Part shown: piece by piece, positions 11,301 through 22,000 of the stretch | Layout of the letters: every line of letters starts with the position of its first letter | Numbering within the stretch: the first letter of the stretch is position 1 | Assembly: GCA_033439295.1 (NCBI GenBank) | Contig: JAVTLE010000008.1 | Span: forward strand, 2,232,001 to 2,296,000 | Origin: Deuterostichococcus epilithicus | Lineage: Eukaryota; Chlorophyta; Trebouxiophyceae; Prasiolales; Stichococcaceae | DNA: 64,000 nt | Reading direction: 5' to 3' | The notes under the pieces: generated by a model | What the model saw: only the letters and a program-made list of their open reading frames with translations | Database searches by the model: none | What the model was told of the DNA's origin: nothing | Position numbers and translations under genes: made by a program

Positions 11301-14300
11301 CCGCCGAGCTGGCGGCTGCCTTTGCAGGCGGCCACATGAGCTACTGCGTCCTGCCGCAACCCATCGGGCCGAACAACGACATCAGCTGGTCGCTTACCAC
11401 GCCGTTCGACCCGCTAGCGAATGCCACCGCCACTGCGGCCGACGCCATCCCGAACAGCGGCCTGCAGGGGCAGGTGCTCACCTCCCCTGCTGCCCTCAAG
11501 CCGGGTTTTCTTTTTCTTTTTTGCTTCAATCGATGCAAGCTGACATCTTGGAGCCTTGGGTAATGCACCGTCGCTACGAGCGGGCAGCACGCAGCAATGA
11601 GCATCTGATTTTCCGGTCCGCCGATCCGCAGGATGTGGGGACGCTGTCGGGCGGCCTCAACACCAGGGCCTCCTGCCGCTCGTACATGCCGCAAGGTTCC
11701 CGAGTCAGCGTCACACCCTCGGCGACCAGTGCGTCTTGAAGCCTGATAATAAACCGTGCACGCTTCTGATCCATGCTCTCGAATGTTCATGCGCGCCTTG
11801 CGCGCTGCGCCCTAATAAGAAGTTGACATTAGAAGTTGACATCTGAGCTTGAACCCATCTGGGCGGTCCACTCCAAGCGCCGGCGTGAGGCTCCATAAGT
11901 GCCCTTCTGAGCTGCCAGCGGTGCTGCCACACCGAAGTCTGTCGCCCGCTCTACAGTTCCTGATGCAAGAGCAACTGATCGTCCAAATGTCATATGAAGC
12001 GAGTACTACCTGGCAGGCACCGGAACCCAATTCAACTGGCTGGAGTGGTCGGGCCATGTGGCAGTGGATGCTGTGCGGGGGCTGTCGTTGCACGACATCC
12101 GCTTCCGCGGGCAGCGCATCCTGTACGAGATGGCCACGCAAGAGATGTACGTCAGCTACAACGGCTGGGGCGGTGCGTCAAATTCTCGCTGCTTCCTCGA
12201 GTGGCTCTCGTTAGCACAACGCACCTGGACAGGTGCGATGTCAGCTGCAGCGGCTGGGGCAGTACGCCGTTATCTTTTGAACCGCACGAACAATCAGCAG
12301 CACCGTCAGGCACATGCACTGTGGTGGGGGGTGCAGCGCCAATTCTTCAAAGCTCGAAAATCACACCTGCTATTCAACCTCAACGAAGGCTTGGCACGGC
12401 TGCTTCGCAAGCTCTGATCAGTCGCACTTCAGGATCAAGATTCAAGCACACCTTGCTGAGAAGTAGTCAATTCCTGTGCGCATATGCTACTGTGTTTGCC
12501 ATGCTGATTGCGACTAAGTGCAGGCATGTGTATTGGCCCAGGCAGAGCAGTGCGATGGCATTTTGCTGCACCGCAAGCGACAGCCACTGCATGTTGCAAG
12601 TGCAGGCGCGGGCCAGACCTACTTCTTCGACAGTGCGTATGGCATCGGCATCAACTTTGGGCCGCTGCAAGTCGGGCAGGTACTGACGGCCCTGCCTGCC
12701 TTGCGCCTGGCAGCTTCTGCTGTCGGCACTTTCTTTGCAGCTTTGGATGGCGCAGGCACTCACGCAATGCTGATGTCTTGGAGTCGCGCAGCAGCACAGC
12801 TCTAGATTAACACCTCCGCCAGGCATGCCTGCTGTGCCCGAAGCCACCACCGTCCGGCCGGTGCTTGCCTGCAACCTCCAGTGCCCACGACGCAGAGGCA
12901 TCAAGCACAGGTGTGCGCTGAGAGCAACCCGGATGTGCCGGAAACCCTGAAATCCGGTCATGCCCTCCGGCCCCGGGCAGGACTGCCCCAATCACGCCCT
13001 CTTCGTGGACGTGGCGGCGGCGCTGGATGCGGGCACCACGGGCGCAGTGCCCGCCTCCCTGTGCATCTTCGAGGACGACCGCTCGGAGACCGCATGGCGC
13101 CACCGCAGCACCGGTGCGCACAGCCCGGCTGCAAATCTGTTGCTTCTTTCAGTGATGATGCCTCCCGGCCTGTGGCTGGACGCGCTGCAGAGCTGTGCAC
13201 CCTTGTGCCACTGGTGCTCGGAGTGCGCTGCAGGCAGGCATGGCTCAGCCGCATGCTTCCTGAGGGGTCAGACACTAGGGGTGACCATAACCCGTCTCTT
13301 GCTGAATGCATGTCCGGCGATTGGCTTATGGTACCCGACCTCTCCTCGGCAGGGTCAGACTTGCTGCCGGAGCTGCTGGCAAGCAGCAACAGAATGTGTC
13401 TCATCAACTGAGTTGGAATGTCACACCACCCTGCACAGGTGGAAACGGCGGCACAAACTCTGCGCGGTCAGTGGAGCTGGTTGTCAGGGCCATCGCCACC
13501 GTCAGCAATTACGACTACCAGTTTGACATCCGGTGAGACTGGGGCTGCGGGCCTGTGCTGCATGGCTGCTGGTCATCTTCTTGTCAGGGCGCCAGATGGA
13601 GGCGCGGCGGGGTTTACGAGCGTAGCAAAAGGGCGGTGTGCTTGCCTTCCGGCACATGTTCGGGAGAGCAGAGAATCACGGTGTTTGTGAGCAGCGCTGA
13701 CGAGATTGACAAACCATCTGCTTGAGCGCTGCATGCTGTGTGCAAGCCAGACGCTTAAATTCTTCCGCTTGATATTTTCCACGGCCGCAATCTTGCAGCT
13801 TCCGTTTGGACGGCAGCATCGGGGCTGGCGTCGTTGCCGGCGGGTACATGGAAACCCAATTCTGGGAGTACCCTCAGACGAATGGCGACCTGCCCTTTGG
13901 CACGGTAGTGCAGCGCAACGTCTTGGCCAGCCTCCACGACCACATTTCAGGCAAATGCGGGTTCGCACAGATCCTCCTGCAGTCGACCGAAAGTTTCTTT
14001 GGAAGGCCGCGATACCGGCAGGGTGTCAGGTGGCAAGGCTGCTGGCTCATGCACCGTGCTGCCGGGTGCGCAGGCTGGAAGGTGGACATCGATGTGCTGG
14101 GCATCAACAACACTTTCGCCAAGGAGGTGCCTTCTACCCCTCCTCCACTTATTATTATTGCCGCTGGTGGTTTGCATGAGAAGCCCCATGGGAAGCCGCA
14201 TCCTGGTGCCAAATTGCCTCGCTGCTCAGAGACGCCGCGCCTGCCTGTGGCTGCCCCATATCTGACACGCTGCTCGAGTCCGATGGTTGCATTGCAGGTC

Positions 14301-16352
14301 GTGAGGGCCGGCTCGTACGCTGATGCGATCACCCAAGGCGGGAAGAGCGTCGCCCGCCCGGGTCAGGCGGCCAGCGTGGCTCCGCGCCAGCCCAACTGGC
14401 TCGCTGGTACGTGCCTGTCTTCAAGGGCGTCGTTTGCATGGATTGCAATGGGACACAGTCACTACAACAACGTCAACAGCCACATAAGTTGCGCTTTGTG
14501 GACGGACTGCCGCCTGCTTGGAGGTTGGACCCCTTGCATGATCAGGTCTTCTGCCGTAAGCAAATGTTCGCGCCCTCAACACCGACTGCGCAGGCGCCCC
14601 CGACATCATCAAGTACCTCGAGACGCAGCAGCCGCCGCAGGAGGTCGGCCTGCAGCTGAACCTCAGCGAGCCGGGCGTGTGGCAGTTCCTGTCCAACGAG
14701 CGCAACTCCTGGGGCCTGCGCCGCGGCTACACCATCGGGCCCCAAGGCACGCCGCTCAGCATCTGCGGGGCGCCCGGGCGACGCTCCACACACAACCTGG
14801 CTCTTGTGGCCTGATGACAGAGCCAGACGCCGCATGGAGTAAGCAGAGATGCTGGCAAAGCCATGCAGAGAGTCATGCACGGATGGTCAGGCAGATTGCT
14901 GTGGGTGGGCGCAGCCTTACACATTACAATTAGGCCGCCTTGCCGTCAACAAACGCCTGCTTTCTGCAGGCTACCCGGCGAGGCAGCTGCTGCCCGACAA
15001 CCACCCCCTGCTTGGCGCAGCAGCATGGACCAAGGTACGGCTTCACCATTGGCAGAGGTTTCAGGCTTGCATAGCCTGGTCAACAGCAGTTGTTAGCTGT
15101 TGGCCTCTGGTAGCTTGCGCCAACGGGCTCGTTTGCTGGCGGTGGCTTGGCTTCGTGGGCCACTACAGATTTACCCCCCGGGTTTCGCAATGCTGTGTGA
15201 TGGCTGTAAAGAGCGCAGCTGCATGGTGGAGCTGGCGCTGGTCGTCAGCGGCGTCTGCCCGGCCAGCCCGCATGCTGGCGAGCACAGCTACACAGCGAGC
15301 AGCGTCTCAGATCATCGTTTCATCTGTTTCACTTTGCCCACCCAGTACGACCTGGCGGTGACGGTGCACCACGATAACGAATCCGCCAATAGCGCCTCTC
15401 GCTACGATGTGTACGTGCCGCAGCGGCCCTACGTCTCCCTTGACGACTTTATCAACGGTGCGCCGTGCCTGTCACCTGAATCGTAGCATTCGGTTCTTCA
15501 CCTGGCATGCCGCATCAACTGCGTATTTGAAGGTGATGCACGGCGGCCATATGGCCGCTTGCGGCGGCGGGGCGTAAATCAGACTGCACACTGTTTAGCG
15601 GGCCCGTAAGAGTCATGCAGCAGGCATCGCCTGTCTGTCGCTGATGATCACACCATGCGTGTGCGAGATCCCTTGCACCAGTCCCGAGGACGCTGTGAAG
15701 ATGGATCCAGTCTCACGGCACATGACAAGTGTCGATGTCCACCGCCTGTGCAACATCATGCACTGTTATGAGCAGCCGCTGTTGCTGCAACTCGATGCAG
15801 GCGAGTCCATCAACAAACAGGACCTGGTGGGGTGGGTGCAAGTCGGCGTGCAGCATGTACCGCGCTCTGAGGACATCCCCATCGGTGAGCGGCTTTGGTC
15901 TTTACATTGTCGCAGTGTTTGCCGAGACATCTCTGCCTACTCTGCAGCAGCTGGCACACCGAGTGATGCATGCGGCAGCAGGCCCGATGGCCGAGGCATG
16001 TCAGCAGGGCATCTACTACCGATAAGTTTCAAGGACGGCCAGCATGCTGTGGCAGAGGTGCTGCCGCCAATGCAGCCCGCCCCTTCCGCCAATCTGCTGC
16101 TATCCGTCTGCATTCCCAATGACATCAAGGTCTGCTAATAATGCAGCCAACTCCTGTTTCTTTCCGGCCACTGCAGTGGAGAACTTCGGATCGTCCTTCA
16201 TGATCCGCCCCTGGAACTACTTCAACCAGCTGGCAAGCCGCATCGTGTATGAACCCCCGATTGCCAATGTCGCGGAGTGCGGTGCGCCGCTGCAGGGTAT
16301 CGTCAATGGCTACTCGCAGCCGGCAGCAGCGACTGCCGACGCCCAGGGCTGA
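8372..16352 (+). CDS. Copper/TPQ amine oxidase, secreted, animal AOC-like
   Basis: It oxidises primary amines to aldehydes, H2O2 and NH3. The ATG at 8372 has CCACC before it and gives a clear signal peptide (KAAFCVVLLGLLGCVSAAEA). N-terminal domains: LQPPKAEALAFLDGSGPKPL near 9690, ALRGIFRNFTGSNLCYGYP near 10570, MSYCVLPQPIGPNNDISWSL near 11337, WLEWSGHVAVDAVRGLSLHD and FRGQRILYEMATQEMYVSY to 12171. Catalytic domain: TYFFDSAYGIGINFGPLQVG (12617-12677), then DCPNHALFVDV with the base Asp, NYDYQFD (about 13510-13530) with the tyrosine that becomes topaquinone, and LASLHDH (two copper His). Further on come SWGLRRGYTIG, QHVPRSEDIP with the third copper His (about 15850), and SSFMIRPWNYFNQL. It ends TGA at 16350-16352. 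The active site looks complete. The order follows animal AOC1/AOC3 more than plant enzymes. The exon structure between 8577 and 9200 is unresolved: a TGA at 8921-8923 must be intronic or the frame changes there. Confidence 0.92.
12146..12268 (+). repeat. Exon 3' end and its echo in the next intron (amine oxidase)
   Basis: The exon end and donor at 12146-12179 (GTCAGCTACAACGGCTGGGG, then CGGTGCGTC) recur at about 12234-12268 as GTCAGCTGCAGCGGCTGGGG followed by CAGTACGCC. The offset is 90 nt and the second copy lies in the intron. Confidence 0.6.
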
Positions 16353-16957
16353 TATGACAGAGTTGCAACCTGCAGTCTGAGGTCGGTATCACAGGCTGCA
16401 CCGCGCGCACAATGACCAAATATCATGTCAGTGGCGGGCGGCGGCGGCAATTTTGTGTATTGGCAGCAGTAGAGCGGAGGGCTTGCTCAAATGATTCCTC
16501 TCGGACACAAGTCATAGATGTTCAACTGTTTGCACCATACGTTGATTAAGTTGTTGATTGCGCCCGCTGCATTTCAGCCGGCGTCGAGGTTGGCCGTGGT
16601 TGCATCATTGGCAGTAGGCGGTTGCCACACACCGATGTGGTAATGGCGGCTCCACATTGGAACCCACCTACACATAACCTCAGGAACTAGTGTGTCTGTC
16701 CTGGTAGTAACACTTGCCAGCAAGGAATATATATCATCATCCGGCTATACATACTAATAACATGGTAAATCATCCGGCCCCAACATGTTAGATCTACATG
16801 CTGCTGAAGTAGTGTTGCTCGGCTGTAAACTGCTCAACAGACATTGCCTGACTGGCATTGCAAGAGTGAAACTGGCGTCCCGCCGCCATGCCGCAAGGTG
16901 TCCCATCAGTGACTCCATTCACTGTTGTGCCGATTTGCATGCCCGAGACCGGTACTA
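16353..16957. other. Region downstream of the amine oxidase
   Basis: This probably holds the amine oxidase 3' UTR; a TGTAA lies at 16824-16828. The sequence is less GC-rich than the exons, and I see no gene. Confidence 0.5.
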
Positions 16958-17052
16958 TCAAAGCTGCGTGAAGCAGACGCCAATGTCGACGTCGCAAATT
17001 TTGCTGCCACAGCAGTCCAGCGACTGGGTGCAGCGAGGTCCGGTGGCGGCAT
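16958..17052 (-). other. Possible terminal exon of a Cys-rich secreted protein
   Basis: On the minus strand an acceptor-like TTTGTAG ends at 17053. It is followed by a 95-nt open stretch reading DAATGPRCTQSLDCCGSKIC then DVDIGVCFTQL and TGA at 16958-16960. The pattern C-x5-C-C-x4-C-x6-C resembles small disulfide-rich (knottin-like) modules. It may be the last exon of the Pro-rich secreted gene that starts at 18478, or of a separate gene. I could not find the exons in between, so this is tentative. Confidence 0.3.
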
Positions 17053-17813
17053 CTACAAATGCAGTCGCCAAAATGACTTTCATTCTTGCTGCCATAGGCA
17101 CTGAACCGCACATGGACTCTGTGCTGTATGTGACACAACCCGCAGATAGCACGAGTGGCTAGGAACGTCAACCAGCAGCTGGACATGCACTCTTTACAAA
17201 TTTGGACACCATCGGGTCGTGGGAGGCTGAGAGCAAGGAACGGCATTGTCACGGCCACAGCGAGCCTGAGCCTGCGCACCTGTGACGCAGCAGACGCTGG
17301 TGCTGCAGGCTGCAGGGTCCTGCAGCAGGCGTCATAAGCAGGCTGATCATCGTGCAACAGAGCCTGCACAGCCCACAGAATGCAGACCAAATTGCAGCGC
17401 ATGATGCAGACTCTCATGGGATCACATGATTGGCATGATCACCTGGTGGTTGCAGGCACAGTCTGCAATCGACAGATCCAACACTGGTTTACTGGCGGGT
17501 GCATTTTTTCGGCAATGCAGCCGTAAATTAGATCACAACTGTGCACACATCTCACTGCCGCACAAGACAGGGAGCCTGCTCTCCGGATCTGCAGGGTGAC
17601 CCTTACCTACTCCAACAGACTCGTCACTCCCGTACAGGCACGTACTGATAGAGCTGCACGGGCTCTGGAACTGCGGATAGCGGACTCCAAGTCAATGCTT
17701 CTGCACTGGGCAATCATGAGATCACTGGGTGCGCTCACAGTCAGTGGACACGGGGCACACCCATAATGCAGGCTGCCATTCTGGGGTTGCTGACAACAGA
17801 AAAGCAGGTCAAC

Positions 17814-18478
17814 TCAGCTGGCATGCAAGTTGGATAGTACCACCACTTGCATGTGCCACAAGCTGTGATGAATAGGTGGTTTCGTCGACTCCAGCCGCAC
17901 CGGATGATCGCCGGTCACAGGAGCAGGTCCAGAGGTGGGCGGAGGCCGGGGCGGAGGTGACTGGGGCGGCGGCGGCGGGGACGGAGAAGGCGGTGAGCCG
18001 CCGGGTCCCTTCAGGGGCACATTGCCGGCTGCGGCGGCGGAGGTGCCTGGCGCTTTTTGCCCTATAGCAAGTGCGGCAGTGAAGGGTTTCGAAATGATGT
18101 CGTCATTCGTGCTCACACATCCGTCTCACATCCATCATCCTCATCACACCAGTGGCGCCGCAGCATCCTGTCCTGAGATCAGTCAGGCTAAAGAAGTCGG
18201 GTGATGAGCTGTCGCTCACAACAGGAGTCACCAGTAGGCTTGGCATCATTGCATCATGACTGTAGAGCACTGTCGTTTCTTCACACGATCACGTCGACTT
18301 GTCGCAGCCAGAGTACGAGTACGTAGGCTCAGGTTTCAGTAACTGTGTGCAGCACAAACGGAGATGGATTGTGTACACGTAGACCCACGCTGAGACGCGT
18401 TTCGGACGGACCTGCGTAGCATCCAAAACAGAGAGCGAGCACCACTAGAATGATCAGAGCGCCGCCGCTTCTCGCCAT
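17814..18478 (-). CDS. Small secreted proline-rich protein
   Basis: The ATG at 18478 opens a short exon encoding a typical signal peptide (ARSGGALIILVVLALCFGCYAG). A donor GCAG/GTCCGT near 18409 and an acceptor CTATAG near 18066 join it in frame (phase 1) to a second exon. That exon reads QKAPGTSAAAAGNVPLKGPG, then a PPSPSPPPPPQSPPPRPPP stretch like extensin or pherophorin rods, then VTGDHPVRLESTKPPIHH, ending TGA at 17814-17816. The product would be about 104 residues, presumably a wall or matrix protein. The frame-compatible join and the signal peptide support it. The 3' part after about 17880 is uncertain and more exons may follow further down. Confidence 0.45.
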
Positions 18479-18502
18479 GATGGAGTTGCTGCTGTGCTCG
18501 CA

Positions 18503-18510
18503 TTTATATT
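18503..18510 (-). promoter_or_regulatory. TATA-like box of the Pro-rich gene
   Basis: The minus strand reads CCAATATAAATGC here, 25-32 nt before the proposed start codon. This would imply a very short 5' UTR. Confidence 0.35.
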
Positions 18511-19003
18511 GGCGGAATAAACGACGGTTTGGGAACGCGGAGGAGAGGAAGCCCAGTAGTGGTAGATCTGCTGTCATCCTATGCAACAGAGCCACCTGGC
18601 AGCAACATGAGTGTGGTTCAGCAGCCGCCTGAACGAAGGCCAAGACGATCTCGTGTCTGCCCAGAATTCACCGTTCAGCCGAGCGTCTCCACTACCTACA
18701 CCTAGTTCGCCGACCACACAGCGCTGGTCGATTGCTTCGAAAGCTGCGACAACAATATTCCCACTGGATCGTTCAGCAGAATAACGTTCGAAACCTTCTT
18801 GCTGAACATGCGTCGTGCAGCAAATATTCCAACAGCGGCAGAACACCAACGATCGCATTGCCGGTGCGCCAACTGCTGCAGTACGTGTGAGCGACAACGC
18901 CCCTTGCAGCTGTCTCTGACGAGCCTTGTCACGTGTTAATCAACTTCGAATGTAACAGCTTGTTTGCGGAGCCGCGGGGCCACGGAGACGCAGGTTCGTT
19001 GCG
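18511..19003. other. Intergenic region between TRM1 3' end and the Pro-rich gene
   Basis: Both flanking genes run on the minus strand, so this holds the TRM1 3' UTR and the upstream region of the Pro-rich gene. No further gene is visible. Confidence 0.45.
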
Positions 19004-22000
19004 TCACACTGCCGGCTGCAGCGCTGGCGCGGCCGGGACCGCCGAGGCCTGCGGACGCTGCTCTGCCGCACCGCTGTCGGCCGCATCCTGCTGACTGGCC
19101 GCCGTGCCATTGACTGCTGCTGTGCTTTCGGCGCCGCCCGCTGATGCCGCGGCGTCATGGGCTGCCGTTGCAGCTCGCTCGGCTGCCTCTGCACTGCCGG
19201 GTGTGGCCTCCTGCAGAACCAAACAGTCGAGCCCATGACCGGGATATGAGGGAGCCGCTGTGGAGGTGCTCTGTAGTCGACCCGCTGCGCATCAGAGCTG
19301 TATGAGCAGGCCGAGGACATTGTGCGTTGGCGCCGGCAGGCTGCTGGGAGTAGGCCTTGAAGGCCATGAACGACACAGCAACATGCACGGAACCATCAGT
19401 AGTGCAGTACCTTCGTGGTCCGCCCGTGCTTGGGCTTGGGGCCCCAGTTCTTCTCGGGGTTGGGCAAGTACCGCGCGACCTGCAGCATCAGCAGGAGGAC
19501 TGCTGTTCACGGAGCGCCCTGCGTCGCAGGCTGACGTGTGTTTCGGGAACATGGCAGGCAACGACCGAAGGCTGTGCAGTCGCCTTCGGGGCAGCTGCTT
19601 CAGAGGACGCATGGATGCTGATCTGCCGACGCAGAGCCTCAGTATCAGCACCGCACACTAGAGTCTTGCAGCAATGTTACCCCAGTTAAAGCAGCTCCAG
19701 AGACATCTGATGAGCACCTTGTCGTTGGGCGCTCGGTGCAGGGCGGACACCGCGCGCGCAAAGTTGACCTTGAGCGATGGCTCCACCGCCAGGATCTTGG
19801 CGGCGTACGACGCCGGGTCCTGGACATCAAGCATTGTCAGGTCGTGAGTTTTCACAACGCGAGATGAATGCACAAGCTGTTTTGGTGGGTTGAGCGGACA
19901 CCCTGCGCGACGTTCTTGCCTTGGCGTGTCGTTCTTGGGAGCAAACGCCTGTCCATCAGGCTGCAGCAGTGCAAGGCCTGCACAACAGGTCGAGCGCGAG
20001 ACGGGCGGCTAGGGAGTCCTTGTCAGATCGACTGCGCCGAGGGTTGCCAAATCCACCGGCAGGCGCCCGGTGCAGCTCGTGCCCCAGACCCCCCGCCACT
20101 AGGGGTCACGAACCCGCGCCCATCGACCCAATGCTAGGCAGCGCTCAGATATGTCCGCCCTCGCTTTGACAACGTGGCCTTAACCCCCGCAGTTTCTCTT
20201 GTGACACAACGAAACTTGCGACACCCAGACAACAAGTGCGTCTTGAGCATTGAGGGTATAGTGGCAGCCGCACCTGCGCCTTGACAGGGTGGTCGGCGAC
20301 CCAGGCGCGCATGACGTCCCAGATGACGTCCCACGGCGCATCCGTCTTGATGCCCAGCGGGTTGGCGTGCGTGCCGCTCACCCTGTAGCCTGCAAGAGCA
20401 CAAGGGTTTTCTAGGGTGCGAGTCCAGCCAGTTGCGAAAAGGCTGAAGCAAGGGCGGTTGCATTGACGCGACAGAGGCTAGCGGAGCACCCCGTCTTCAG
20501 CGCAGCAGCATGGCGGGCCAGCTGCCAGCCCCGTGCACGAGATACGACATGTCCTTGCAATGCAGGCGCTCAGCAGGCATATCTGCGTCATACAGACACC
20601 AGTCTCCTGTGCGATCCCAATGCCCAGGGGGGACCGGCAATCGTGTGTGTAGGCAACTTCTACAATACGCAATCCGGCAACCCCCACCCGGATCGACGAG
20701 CGCACAGTGGAAGGCGTCACGCTACAGCGGCGGCGTCGCCATGAGCATCGTTTCCCAGGTGAGTGCGCTCAAGTGGTCTGGACTTCTTCTTCGAGCGAGT
20801 GCACTCGAGTGGACTTCAAGAGCATCCCTTATAGTTCCTCACCGGCATTGACGAGCGCAGACCGGAAGGTGTCATGCCGCGGCGGCGTCGCCTTGAGCGT
20901 CGCGCTGACCGAGTGCAGATCCAGGTATAGCGGGCAGTCTGGCAGCTCCTCTGCTGCGGACTGCAGCAGGCCGCGCACCCGGTCGAAGGCCGCATACTGC
21001 GACTTCCGCTCCTGGCACATGCACAAGAGTATGTGATATAGCAAGTTTTATACTGCGCTCTTCCGCGCTCTGGCGCTCTGCAGCATGCCGCAGACCCGGC
21101 CTCAGGCCGCATACTGCAGCTTGCCCGACAAACTCCTGCAGAATGGACCAAATGCCAGGGCTTCTGAGAGTGGCGTGCTGCTCTACAGGGCTCAGCAAGC
21201 GGCTGGCCCCCCAAAAGTGCAACTGATGAGCGCTCGGCCTTCGGCCCTCTGGCACTCGACCAGGGGCATGCTGACGGCCCGATGCGGGTACCATAGGCAA
21301 GGCTTCGACCAGGCCCCTATCGTCGTTTCATTTCACCAATCCGTGTTAATGTGGCGGCGCGCCCATGGAGGTCCAAGGTCGGAGGTGACCCAGTGCAGTC
21401 ACAGCAGCACACTTCACCTGAGAATGCAAACTTCATGCCCTGGATCTGTTTTTGTTGGTCGGCGGGGCGCTTGCCTGCATGGACGCCAGAATGGAGGGGA
21501 CCCAGGACGGGTCGTGCAGCGGCTCCACCCAGAAGGGGCCGCCCATCAGGAAGCCGGAGTCCGTGTGCGGGCAGCGCTGCGGCACCGAGGGCCCCGTGCC
21601 GGGGGTGAACTTGATGCTGTTGCCCTTGGCTTGCTGCGCGGCAGACAGGAGAGGGCAGTCGATCGGCTGAGAATGGTCTCTGCCACGTTGCCTCCGATAC
21701 GTGATGCTTCAGCTGAGGTGCTTGGAACCCATGGGCGAGTTGTGCGCTTTTGACTGTGGTGTACAGCAAGGAAGCAACTGTGCGGTGTGCAATGGCAGCG
21801 AGACCAGACTTCTAGCACTGCCACATTCGCAGCACTGCAAGAGGGGCCAGCAGCAACGCATGCCGTCGACAGGGCACATGCTTGCCTCCTTGCAGCACAC
21901 GCCGATCAAGTCTTGGCATGTATGCGGCAAGCCAATCGAGCTGCACAGTCAGCAGCGCCGGAATGTTGGGGTGCTAGGGGTTTGCAGCAGGCCGCAGATG

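Noticed and set aside
13806-14933. Long + strand open frame of 375 codons
   Set aside because: Only its first part (LDGSIGAGVVAGGYMETQFW to LHDHISG) is a real amine oxidase exon. The rest reads through introns and out-of-frame parts of later exons.
16785-17417. Overlapping frames of 125 (+) and 207 (-) codons
   Set aside because: Neither has a signal peptide, domain or coding-like composition. Only a short Cys-rich part was kept as a tentative exon.
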